In this document: positions 1-6,327 of the stretch, in pieces
How positions within the stretch are numbered: the first letter of the stretch is position 1
How the letters are laid out: each line of letters begins with the position of its first letter
Source: CAZIPZ01 sp964541075
Lineage (GTDB): Bacteria; Acidobacteriota; Terriglobia; 20CM-2-55-15
Length of the DNA: 12,407 nucleotides
Assembly (NCBI GenBank): GCA_964541075.1
Contig: CAZIPZ010000114.1
Location: forward strand, 1-12,407
Reading direction: 5' to 3'
Position numbers and translations under genes: made by a program
Notes under the pieces: generated by a model
The model's input: only the letters and a program-made list of their open reading frames with translations
Told to the model about the DNA's origin: nothing
Database searches by the model: none

Positions 1-732
1 CCACTCAGGGATCAGCGTCTGCCCATCAGACCGCGTCAAGCCCGCCAAGCCTAGGATCATCGTCGTAAAAGTCAGCGGCTCAGGAAGATGGGCGCCTCCG
101 CCCCCACCGCCTCCTCCACCCGTATCGGGAGTATCCACGTAGACCTCAAATTCCCAATCCGACGCCGTGTCATCGTAGAAAGAGAAGTCGCCATCCTCGT
201 GACGGATTCTGCGTCCACCAGCATAGTCAGCTCCAAATGCTGCGGTGGATCCGGTCTCCGCTATCTGCAGAAGCCCGACGGCAAATTGATCGCCCGTGGT
301 TACGTCGATGTCGAAAGCGAAAGTCATATTGAGAAAACCGAAGGCGTCGGGTGTTGAGACATAAGCCCATACAAGCGTTTGCGGCAACCCCGCACCGTCC
401 AGCGAAAACAGATACAACGAACTCGGATCCGCTTCGCTGCCCGAATTGCCGCGAAAGCGGATCTGCTCAAACACTCCGCTGTTAATGATTGTGAACGACT
501 GAAGCAAACCCGGGCCGCCCGGGTGTCCCGGATGCGACCCAAAACCGACTCCGGCCCGTGTGAAGCAACACTGAGCCGAATGCGCATCAAGAACGATCTC
601 CGCAGAAACTGGAGCCGCGACAGCTAGAATCAGGGTCACAGCTACAACGGATGCGGCTATAAGACATGGGAAATGCCGCAAATTGCATCCAACGGTCGCC
701 CTTAAACCTCGTGCGCCAAAGTGCAATGCCAT
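1..732 (-). CDS. PEP-CTERM-like exported protein, C-terminus cut by window edge
   Basis: An open frame of 244 codons runs from ATG at 732 off the left edge with no stop. AGGAG lies a few bases before the ATG. Residues 1-44 look like a long signal peptide: a basic n-region, a hydrophobic core at about 24-40, and a likely cleavage after PVSA. The middle (about 45-200) is an acidic, beta-rich exported domain with a Cys-Cys pair near residue 52, and it is not a family I can name. Nine glycines at about 205-213 form a linker to LPEPLTFTTMILGLAGL at 216-232. This resembles a PEP-CTERM tail, the signal that exosortase recognises to anchor exported proteins in the envelope or exopolysaccharide matrix. 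The basic end (RR/RK) expected after the hydrophobic helix is not visible; the frame continues TRSDGQTLIPEW to the edge. The tail may therefore be degenerate or longer than usual. The gene is certain as an open frame; the PEP-CTERM assignment is probable only. Confidence 0.75.
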   Translation of the reverse strand, partial: MALHFGARGLRATVGCNLRHFPCLIAASVVAVTLILAVAAPVSAEIVLDAHSAQCCFTRAGVGFGSHPGHPGGPGLLQSFTIINSGVFEQIRFRGNSGSEADPSSLYLFSLDGAGLPQTLVWAYVSTPDAFGFLNMTFAFDIDVTTGDQFAVGLLQIAETGSTAAFGADYAGGRRIRHEDGDFSFYDDTASDWEFEVYVDTPDTGGGGGGGGGAHLPEPLTFTTMILGLAGLTRSDGQTLIPEW

Positions 733-772
733 TACGTTCTCCTTTTAAGGTTGTTGTACTTGGCTGTCCGCA

Positions 773-789
773 TAGCAATCGTCAGTCCA
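773..789 (-). promoter_or_regulatory. Candidate sigma-54 (-24/-12) promoter of the PEP-CTERM-like gene
   Basis: Read on the minus strand the bases are TGGACT-GACGA-TTGCT. The -12 part matches TTGCW exactly and the GG-N10-GC spacing is correct, but the -24 part matches TGGCAC in only its first three bases. The implied start of transcription is near 763, leaving a leader of about 30 bases with AGGAG before the ATG at 732. PEP-CTERM genes in some bacteria are controlled by PrsK/PrsR with sigma-54, which makes the location sensible. Confidence 0.4.
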
Positions 790-799
790 CTCAGGACTG
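783..799. repeat. Inverted repeat CAGTCC-N5-GGACTG
   Basis: Two perfect 6-bp arms are separated by ACTCA. The left arm overlaps the -24 side of the candidate sigma-54 promoter, so it could be an operator for the leftward gene. It could also be chance at this length. Confidence 0.35.
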
Positions 800-808
800 A
801 ATTGCAGC

Positions 809-824
809 ACGCGTGTGGACGCGT
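809..824. repeat. Paired palindromes ACGCGT-N4-ACGCGT
   Basis: Two identical palindromic hexamers lie 10 bp apart centre to centre, one helical turn, about 30 bp upstream of the candidate sigma-54 promoter of the leftward gene. This spacing suits a dimeric DNA-binding protein, but no specific regulator is identified. Confidence 0.3.
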
Positions 825-1069
825 TAGAAAGACTGGGTTTGGGTTTCCGCCATGCCTGCAGTGCGCGCGTTTTCGATTCCGTCCGTCCGGACAGTTGTAA
901 AGAAAGCCGACGTCCCCATTCGAAAAGTCGTATCGACAGATTGGAAGCAGCGATGTGAAACAAGGGTGATTGGCACTGTTGTTTGAAGGTCCTTCAGCGT
1001 CGTAAAGAACTTCAGGCAGTTGCACTAAAGCGGTGGCGATGTTGAAATTGTGGTCAAAGGATTCAAGGA

Positions 1070-2439
1070 GTGCGATTGGGCCGGACCGCGAACAAAATGA
1101 AATCTGATCAAATGGTCCCGCGCGGCCTTGCCACGGCCCCGCCGCTCGTGAATGCAATTGTGCGTTCCACTGGCCAGACGCTCGACAAGAAAACCCGGGA
1201 ATTCATGGAACCACGATTCGGCCACAGCTTTAGCCGTGTGCGCGTGCATACGGATGATCGCGCTGCGGAATCGGCTCGATCCATGAATGCGCTGGCGTAC
1301 ACGGTCGGTCACCACATTGTGTTTGGAAAAGGACAATATGCTCCTGAGAAGAACTCGGGCAAAAGACTCCTGGCCCACGAACTGGCGCATGTTGTTCAGC
1401 AGGGCGCGAACGGAGAGCGAACAGGCAGTTCACTTCCAGTAACGAGTCGCGGTGATGCAAAGGAAAGGCGCGCCGATTCGGCCGCCCAGTCTGTTATGGA
1501 AGGCCGGCCGGTCCATCTTGCTCCGGAGGGAGGACTTCAGATCGCGCGACAAGAGACGACCACACCGGACAACGGCACTGCAGAAGTTCCAGTGGAAGCC
1601 GAGCCTTCAAGGCGGCAGATGGCGTCAGACCTTCTGGCGTCCGTTAAGGAGTCTCCTCTGCATGCTCCAGAGATCCTCGGTGAAGTATGGGAAAGCATTA
1701 AAGAGCACTGGATCGCCTTTCTCGGCGTGCTCGTGGCTTTTCTATTGGTCGAGACCGTCATCGCTTTGCTCGCGGGGGCGCCGGAACCAACATTACTGAC
1801 CAAAGTGGTGGCGGGGGTTCTGCAGGCCTTGCTGATCATCGTCATCGGGGTATTCGCAGTGGTCGAAGTCGTTTCGGCGTATTCGGAAGGATCGAATTGG
1901 TTGGGTCAGGCGACACAAGCAAACGGCGACCCCGATAAGATTTCCGAAGCTTCGCGCTCCTTACGCGGATGGTGCTCCACATCCTGCTGGCCATTCTGGC
2001 GGTCGTCGGTGTGCGGGCTAAGATCAAGAACTTCAAAGTCCCGAAAACGCCCAAAATCCGTCCGCCACGACCGACGCGATTCAAAATCCTGCCAAAGGCG
2101 AAAACGATCGAAGTCAGCAGTCTCACGCGAGGCGAGGAAATTCCCCCCGGAACGTTCGGCCAGTACCTTGCGGAGCAGGCTTTGCAACAAGGCATCAACC
2201 CTGCAGAATTCGAACAGCTTCATTTCCCGAACATCACAAGTGGCAAAATCCACACCAGCCTGGGTGAAGCCCAAAAGGCAAGCGCTACCCAGGCACAGCT
2301 TATTCAAGTTCTCAGTGACTCCTATTTCGGCAATCTTGCGAATCAATTCGCCGCAGGGCTGGGCAGAAGCTTGAATTGGGAGGCCGCCCAGATTATGACG
2401 GCGGGCGGCGGGTATTCCGTCGTCATTCCCTTTCTGTAA
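1070..2439 (+). CDS. DUF4157 (eCIS core domain) HExxH membrane protein, interrupted by a frameshift
   Basis: Residues about 24-112 match the DUF4157 domain found in proteins linked to extracellular contractile injection systems: conserved VRVHT, AYTVG..IVFG..QY and RLLAHELAHVVQQ, with the zincin-like HELAH at residues 103-107. A polar linker follows, then membrane segments at about 214-236 and 243-270. The frame used from 1070 then turns into Ser/Arg-rich nonsense, while the next frame opens with TRMVLHILLAILAVVG, a third membrane segment, and ends at a stop at 2437-2439. A missing base after TT at 1961-1962 restores one product of about 456 residues. The last 140 residues (basic-proline stretch, then a helical part ending YSVVIPFL) are not recognised. 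The start is uncertain: GTG at 1070 sits directly against AAGGAG, while ATG codons at 1097 and 1112 lack a clear ribosome site. No injection-system structural genes are near. The domain call is firm; whether the break is real is not. Confidence 0.8.
1961..1963 (+). other. Apparent one-base deletion (frameshift point) in the DUF4157 gene
   Basis: Upstream codons end GCT TCG CGC TCC TT, and the downstream coding frame begins ACG CGG ATG at 1963. One extra base after TT would give SRS(L/F)TRMVLHIL in one frame. The downstream frame meets a stop at 1936-1938 and no ribosome site precedes the ATG at 1969, so a separate gene starting there is unlikely. No slippery heptamer is seen, which argues against programmed shifting. 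Confidence 0.7.
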
Positions 2440-2642
2440 GAGACCGCAGCTCTGGGATCGGCATGTTTCATCCCCTGGCGCGCGTCACTCTACTTCGCGC
2501 TTAACAGACCTTTTACGAATCTCCCGAGATTCACACAAGCGGTCCTTACGTGCGACTGGTCCAATAAGCTCGTTGAAGAAAAAAATCATGCACCTGGCTT
2601 GAACGGACCGAGAAACCAATAGAAGTCTGGAGAGCGAAAGAA

Positions 2643-3023
2643 ATGAATGCACGACGACGATTCCTTAAAGCCCTTGCCGCCACAACCGTTGGAAGTCCGC
2701 TCATTGAGCCTGCAGGCCTGTTTGCCGAGACGCTTACCGCGGCGCCGGCGAAAGCGGAGGGACCGTACTATCCAACGACTCTGCCGCTCGACACGGACAC
2801 CGACCTCATCGTGATCAATAACAACCTTAGGTCGGCCGTGGGACAGATCACATACCTGAGCGGAAGGATGCTGCAGCCCGACTGCCAGCCGGTGCGCAAC
2901 GCCGTAATAGAGATTTGGCAGGCCGACAGTTCGGGCGCCCATATTCACCCATCGACGCGCGATGTGAACTTTCAGGGATACGAACGGTTTTCGAAGGGTT
3001 CCTCCGGCGAGTACCTTTTTTGA
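2643..3023 (+). pseudogene. Truncated intradiol ring-cleavage dioxygenase (protocatechuate/catechol dioxygenase family)
   Basis: The 126 residues begin MNARRRFLKALAATTV, a twin-arginine-type leader, followed by EGPYYP at about 39-44 and the family core: LSGRMLQPDCQPVRNAVIEIWQAD, then NFQGYERFSKGSSGEYLF. Family members continue with FRTIKP..YP.R..HIH, where the Tyr/Tyr/His/His ligands of the catalytic Fe(III) lie. Here a TGA at 3021-3023 ends the frame directly after GEYLF, and no ligand region follows in any frame. Homologues are usually around 200 residues or more, so a third to a half is missing and the product should be inactive. GGAGAG about eight bases before ATG 2643 is a good ribosome site, so the fragment may still be translated. 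The natural role would be opening catechol-type aromatic rings, probably in the envelope given the leader. The identification is strong; calling it a pseudogene is inference. Confidence 0.75.
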
Positions 3024-3024
3024 G

Positions 3025-3362
3025 ATGTCGGTGACGCCCGTGGCGGCCCCTCGGATGATCATGACCAATATGAATGATCGGTCCGCACCGGCTACCTCGC
3101 CGGAGACGCGTGGCGCCTTGATCTGAAGGATGCGTCGCGAGGCGTTCCGGTCTATCTCCATCTTTGGAAGAACAACGTGGATCTGGGAATATCCGGAGCC
3201 TACGGACCGACCACGAATGCCTCAGGAAACTGGTCTCTCAGCGGAAGCTATGGGTCGGGTGATGCGGGCCATTGGCAATTGCAAGCCGTGACAGGCGGCC
3301 GTTCCTCGAACGAAACCTCTACGCCCGTAGTCGCCCGGATTTCGGAGAACTACTCCCTCTAG
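3025..3362 (+). pseudogene. Tail fragment of a beta-rich exported module, frameshifted
   Basis: From 3025 one frame reads APRMIMTNMNDR, and from about 3078 the next frame reads SVRTGYLAGDAWRLDLKDA, PVYLHLWKNNVDLGISGAYG, GNWSLSGSYGSGDAGHWQLQ and AVTGGRSSNETSTPVVARIS before TAG at 3360-3362. The pattern MTN..GD.W.L.L...VYLHLWK..VDLG..GAYG..GNW..SG..GHW.LQAV.GG is internally consistent. From memory it resembles a repeated beta-sandwich-like module at the ends of exported Acidobacteria proteins; no function is known to me. One base missing near 3075-3085 would join the two frames. No ribosome site or good start begins it, and upstream it runs directly into the broken dioxygenase. It is therefore best read as the surviving 3' end of another gene. 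Its stop overlaps the stop of convergent pntB within CTAG. It could alternatively be the real tail of a fused, damaged gene. Confidence 0.5.
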
Positions 3363-4765
3363 TGACCGGTTCCACCGGACAGCTCTTTCACGAGCTCTCC
3401 AATGACAGCCTTGGCGTCGCCAAAAAGCATCCATGTGCGATCGCCAAAATAAAGCTCGTTATCGATGCCCGCAAACCCGGGATTTTTGCTTCGCTTGATT
3501 GCAAAAACGGTGCGCGCTTTGTCCGCGTCGATGATCGGCATGCCGAAGATGGGGCTTGTCTTGTCGCTTCGCGCGGCAGGATTGACCACGTCATTCGCGC
3601 CAACGACCAATGCGACATCAACCTGCGGCATGTCGTGGTTGATGTCATCCATCTCGACAAGATCCGTGTAAGGGATATCCGCCTCCGCCAGCAGCACGTT
3701 CATGTGACCCGGCATGCGCCCGGCGACGGGATGAATGGCGAACTTTACGGTGGCCCCGCGTTTCTTGAGCTGGTCGTAGAGTTCGCGGACCTTGTGCTGC
3801 GCCTGTGCGACGGCCATTCCGTATCCCGGGATGATGACTACTGTGTTCGCCTGCTCAAGCACCTGAGCTGCGCCTTCAGTTGTTTCCGGCTTATAGACCT
3901 TCTGTTCGCCGCCGGCTTTGGATTGCTGCACCTGGCCAAACGCGCCAAAAAGCACGTTCGTAAACGAACGGTTCATGGCCTTGCACATAATGATTGCGAG
4001 AATGAGGCCGCTCGATCCGTCCAGGGCGCCTGCGGTGATCAGCAGGCGATTGTCGAGAACAAACCCCATGGCGACGGCCGCCAGCCCCGCATAAGAATTG
4101 AGGATTGCAATCACCGTCGGCATATCGGCCCCGCCAATCGGAATGATCAGAAGCACACCGAAAAGCAACGACAATGCGATGAGCGCCGGGAAAATAAAGG
4201 GCGCCCACGATGCCGTCGGATGCAGGACCAATGCGACCGCCAAACCTATGGCTAAAGCGAAGAGTCCCAGGTTGATGACGTTTTGAAACGGATACGTCAC
4301 CGGGCGTTGAGGCACCCATCGGACTTCCTGCAGCTTGCCGGCGGCCATGATGCTGCCCGTGAATGTGAGATAACCCAGCACGACCTCGGCAATAAGCGCG
4401 GTCATCCGAAACGGCGTGAGGAACTCGGCGCCCTCGCCCATGCGCAGGTAATACTCGGCAGTTCCAACCAGGCCCGCCGCCACACCGCCGAACGCGTGAG
4501 AAAGTGCGGTCCGTTGCGGCACTGCGGTGAGGGGCACACGCGAAAGCGGGACGCCCACAACAAAGCCAGCGACAATTGCGCCAATGATCCAGAGATGATG
4601 AAACACGCCGGGCTGGGCCCAGGTGACGATGATCGCAATCGCAGTTCCGGCGACGCCCGAGTACACGCCTTTGCGAGCGGTTGAAGGAGCGTTCATCCAG
4701 TGCAGCGCAAAGACGAAGAGGACGGATGCGACGATGTATCCGAGCTGGGTGAGAGCGACAATCAC
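3359..4765 (-). CDS. pntB: Proton-translocating NAD(P)(+) transhydrogenase, beta subunit
   Basis: This 468-residue protein carries the membrane domain dII and the NADP(H)-binding domain dIII of transhydrogenase, the inner-membrane enzyme that uses proton entry to drive hydride transfer from NADH to NADP+. About eight hydrophobic segments fill residues 1-265. The conserved His of LSHAFGG is at 90, and GGADMPTVIAILNSYAGL at 211-228 carries the conserved Asp and Asn known from E. coli PntB. The NADP site is seen as IIPGYGMAVAQAQ (311-323), HPVAGRMPGHMNVLLAEA and VVGANDVVNPAA (387-398), with KRSKNPGFAGIDNELYF near the end. Length is usual for the family. The start is GTG at 4765, overlapping the pntAB stop by four bases (GTGA), which indicates translational coupling. 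It is last in the pntAA-pntAB-pntB unit and meets a convergent fragment at its stop. Confidence 0.97.
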   Translation of the reverse strand: MIVALTQLGYIVASVLFVFALHWMNAPSTARKGVYSGVAGTAIAIIVTWAQPGVFHHLWIIGAIVAGFVVGVPLSRVPLTAVPQRTALSHAFGGVAAGLVGTAEYYLRMGEGAEFLTPFRMTALIAEVVLGYLTFTGSIMAAGKLQEVRWVPQRPVTYPFQNVINLGLFALAIGLAVALVLHPTASWAPFIFPALIALSLLFGVLLIIPIGGADMPTVIAILNSYAGLAAVAMGFVLDNRLLITAGALDGSSGLILAIIMCKAMNRSFTNVLFGAFGQVQQSKAGGEQKVYKPETTEGAAQVLEQANTVVIIPGYGMAVAQAQHKVRELYDQLKKRGATVKFAIHPVAGRMPGHMNVLLAEADIPYTDLVEMDDINHDMPQVDVALVVGANDVVNPAARSDKTSPIFGMPIIDADKARTVFAIKRSKNPGFAGIDNELYFGDRTWMLFGDAKAVIGELVKELSGGTGH

Positions 4766-5079
4766 GAGTGGCTGCCCTTATCCCGCTTGTCGTCGGTTTT
4801 GAACATCTTCAACATGCGATCCGTGATTAAAAATCCGCTCACAATGTTCGTCATGGAAGCGAAGAGGGCGATGGCGCCCATGACGCGGATGCGCAAAGGG
4901 TAGTCCCCTCCCGTAACGAGGATTGCGCCGACCACGGCGATTGCTGAGATGGCATTCGTCAAGGACATCAGCGGCGTGTGGAGCAGCCGGGAGACACGCC
5001 GGATGACGCCCAGGCCGATGAAAGACGCCAGCACGAATACATATAGCGTCGACCAAAAATCGTTGCTCATAGATTCCAT
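4762..5079 (-). CDS. pntAB: Transhydrogenase alpha-2 membrane subunit
   Basis: The 105 residues contain three hydrophobic helices at about 9-28, 37-58 and 66-92. They carry the family signature LLHTPLMSLTNAISAIAVVGA, the membrane part that in E. coli is fused to the end of PntA. In three-gene systems like that of Rhodospirillum rubrum it is a separate small subunit that assembles with PntB to form the proton channel. The start may be ATG 5079, one base after the pntAA stop, or ATG 5070 (MSNDFWS); neither has a strong ribosome site, so translation is probably coupled to pntAA. It ends inside the pntB start. Because this membrane part is separate from the NAD-binding subunit, the operon is the split type and not the fused enterobacterial type. 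Confidence 0.95.
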   Translation of the reverse strand: MESMSNDFWSTLYVFVLASFIGLGVIRRVSRLLHTPLMSLTNAISAIAVVGAILVTGGDYPLRIRVMGAIALFASMTNIVSGFLITDRMLKMFKTDDKRDKGSHS

Positions 5080-5080
5080 G

Positions 5081-6235
5081 TCACACCCCGGCCTTCAGCA
5101 TCGCCTCTCGCGTTCGGGTGTGAACCACTTCACCCCCGTGCGTGATCACGCAGCCCTGCTGAATGTCGTCGTTGAAGTCCAGCTGAAATGCTTTCTCTTT
5201 TGTGAACGCCTGCACAAATGAAGTCAGATTGCGAGAGAAGAGGAGGCTCGCATGATACGGAACGGTTGCCGGAAGATTGAGCGGCGCAATGATGGTGACG
5301 CCGCCGGCCTGCACTACTTTTCCGGGTTTCGATAGTTCGCAGTTGCCGCCGCCCTCAGCCGCAAGATCCACGATGACGGCGCCCGTTTTCATCGTGCGCA
5401 CTGTTTCCGCGCTGATCAGCCGCGGCGCGAACACGCCGCCGATGAGCGCGGTCGTGATCACGACGTCGGCCTGGGCGCATTCCGCTATCAGTAGTTCCCT
5501 CTGCCGTTGCTGATCTTCGGGCGACAACTCCTTAGCGTACCCTCCCCCTGCAGCCGCGCTCTGTTTCAACTCGATGCCGATGTATTTTGCGCCCACACTT
5601 TCGATCTGTTCTTTCACTTCTGGGCGGACGTCGGTAGCAACCACGTTCGCGCCCAGCCGTCGAGCTGTCGCGATCGCCTGCAATCCGGCGACTCCCGCTC
5701 CGATCACAAAAACCTTTGCTGGGAACACCATGCCGGCGGCCGTGGTGAGCATGGGAAAGTAACGGTTCAGTTCAACTGCCGCGAGAAGGACGCCTTTGTA
5801 GCCGGCGAGATTGGCCATCGACGAAAGCGTATCCATGGATTGCGCCCTCGTGGTTCTGGGAATAGCGTCGGTCGAAAAAGCAGTCACCCGCCGTGATGCC
5901 AGAGCTTTCACCGCCTGCAGGTGCCGAAGCGGCATCAGCGATGCAATGAAGATTGCGCCCTCTCGCATCCATCCAATCTCGTTTCGCCCGGCAACGTCCA
6001 GGCTCGGCGCATTGACCTTCAGTACGATGTCTGCGGAGGAGACGAGAGCTTCTGGGTCCGGCCCTTGAGAAACGCCCGCGTCACGATAAGCGGCATCCGG
6101 AAACCCAGCCGTTTCGCCTGCGCCGGCCTCAATGGAAATTTCATAACCCGCCTGAATGAGCTTCTTGGCCGATTCAGGAGCCAGGGCCACTCTCCGCTCT
6201 CCGGGCGCTGCTTCCCTCGTGATCGCTATCCGCAT
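5081..6235 (-). CDS. pntAA: Transhydrogenase alpha-1 subunit, NAD(H)-binding
   Basis: This 384-residue soluble domain (dI) has the alanine-dehydrogenase/PNT fold. MRIAITREAAPGERRVALAP opens it, followed by RTTRAQSMDTLSSMAN (the conserved RQD-type loop that faces the nicotinamide), GYKGVLLAA, and the Rossmann motif VIGAGVAGLQAIATARRLGA with GAGVAG at 179-184 and an acidic VVATDVRPE strand end for NAD. It oxidises NADH and passes hydride to NADP+ held by PntB. The start at 6235 is preferred: GAAGG lies three bases upstream and the protein then begins exactly where relatives begin. A GTG at 6250 in the same frame would add only MRRRH. It is first in the pnt unit, with a 1-2 base gap to pntAB. 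About 90 bases separate it from the oxidase gene upstream on the same strand, a space that contains an inverted repeat. Confidence 0.95.
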   Translation of the reverse strand: MRIAITREAAPGERRVALAPESAKKLIQAGYEISIEAGAGETAGFPDAAYRDAGVSQGPDPEALVSSADIVLKVNAPSLDVAGRNEIGWMREGAIFIASLMPLRHLQAVKALASRRVTAFSTDAIPRTTRAQSMDTLSSMANLAGYKGVLLAAVELNRYFPMLTTAAGMVFPAKVFVIGAGVAGLQAIATARRLGANVVATDVRPEVKEQIESVGAKYIGIELKQSAAAGGGYAKELSPEDQQRQRELLIAECAQADVVITTALIGGVFAPRLISAETVRTMKTGAVIVDLAAEGGGNCELSKPGKVVQAGGVTIIAPLNLPATVPYHASLLFSRNLTSFVQAFTKEKAFQLDFNDDIQQGCVITHGGEVVHTRTREAMLKAGV

Positions 6236-6269
6236 ATGCCTTCGCCGCACCGCAGTTTAAACGATTGCT

Positions 6270-6302
6270 GGTCCTGAGTATTTACCATTTACGTGCAGGA
6301 CC
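6270..6302. promoter_or_regulatory. Inverted repeat GGTCCTG-N19-CAGGACC upstream of pntAA
   Basis: Perfect 7-bp arms (6270-6276 and 6296-6302) flank an AT-rich core holding a tandem ATTTAC-C-ATTTAC. It lies between the stop of the oxidase gene and the start of pntAA. No T-run follows an arm in either direction, so it does not look like an intrinsic terminator. An operator or an mRNA processing hairpin is more likely. A nearby palindrome GTTTAAAC lies at 6256-6263. Confidence 0.4.
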
Positions 6303-6327
6303 GTTTGATCAAGTCTTCTTCCGCGCC

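Larger units (their letters stand above)
733..1069. other. 337-bp intergenic region between divergent genes, regulatory in character
   Basis: No convincing gene is seen; the short minus-strand frames here have no ribosome site or recognisable content. It contains a sigma-54-like element near 775-789, an inverted repeat at 783-799, two copies of the palindrome ACGCGT at 809-814 and 819-824, and an 8-bp palindrome GTCCGGAC at 885-892. It separates the PEP-CTERM-like gene from the DUF4157 gene and should hold the promoters of both. Confidence 0.5.

Noticed and set aside
745..1157. Two minus-strand open frames upstream of the PEP-CTERM-like gene
   Set aside because: No ribosome site, no recognisable domain, and part is antisense to the DUF4157 gene. 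The region looks regulatory.
1955..1970. Programmed -1 frameshifting in the DUF4157 gene
   Set aside because: No X-XXY-YYZ slippery heptamer is present; the bases CTCCTTAC do not allow re-pairing.
1963..2374. Continuation of the first DUF4157 frame as a Ser/Arg/Lys-rich tail
   Set aside because: Composition is typical of out-of-frame reading, while the neighbouring frame gives a membrane helix and a normal protein end.
2586..3161. 191-codon minus-strand frame opposite the dioxygenase fragment
   Set aside because: It is a shadow of a recognisable plus-strand family and has no domain of its own.
3272..4255. 327-codon plus-strand frame opposite pntB
   Set aside because: It is antisense to a firmly identified gene, rich in Arg, His and Cys, and has no recognisable motifs.
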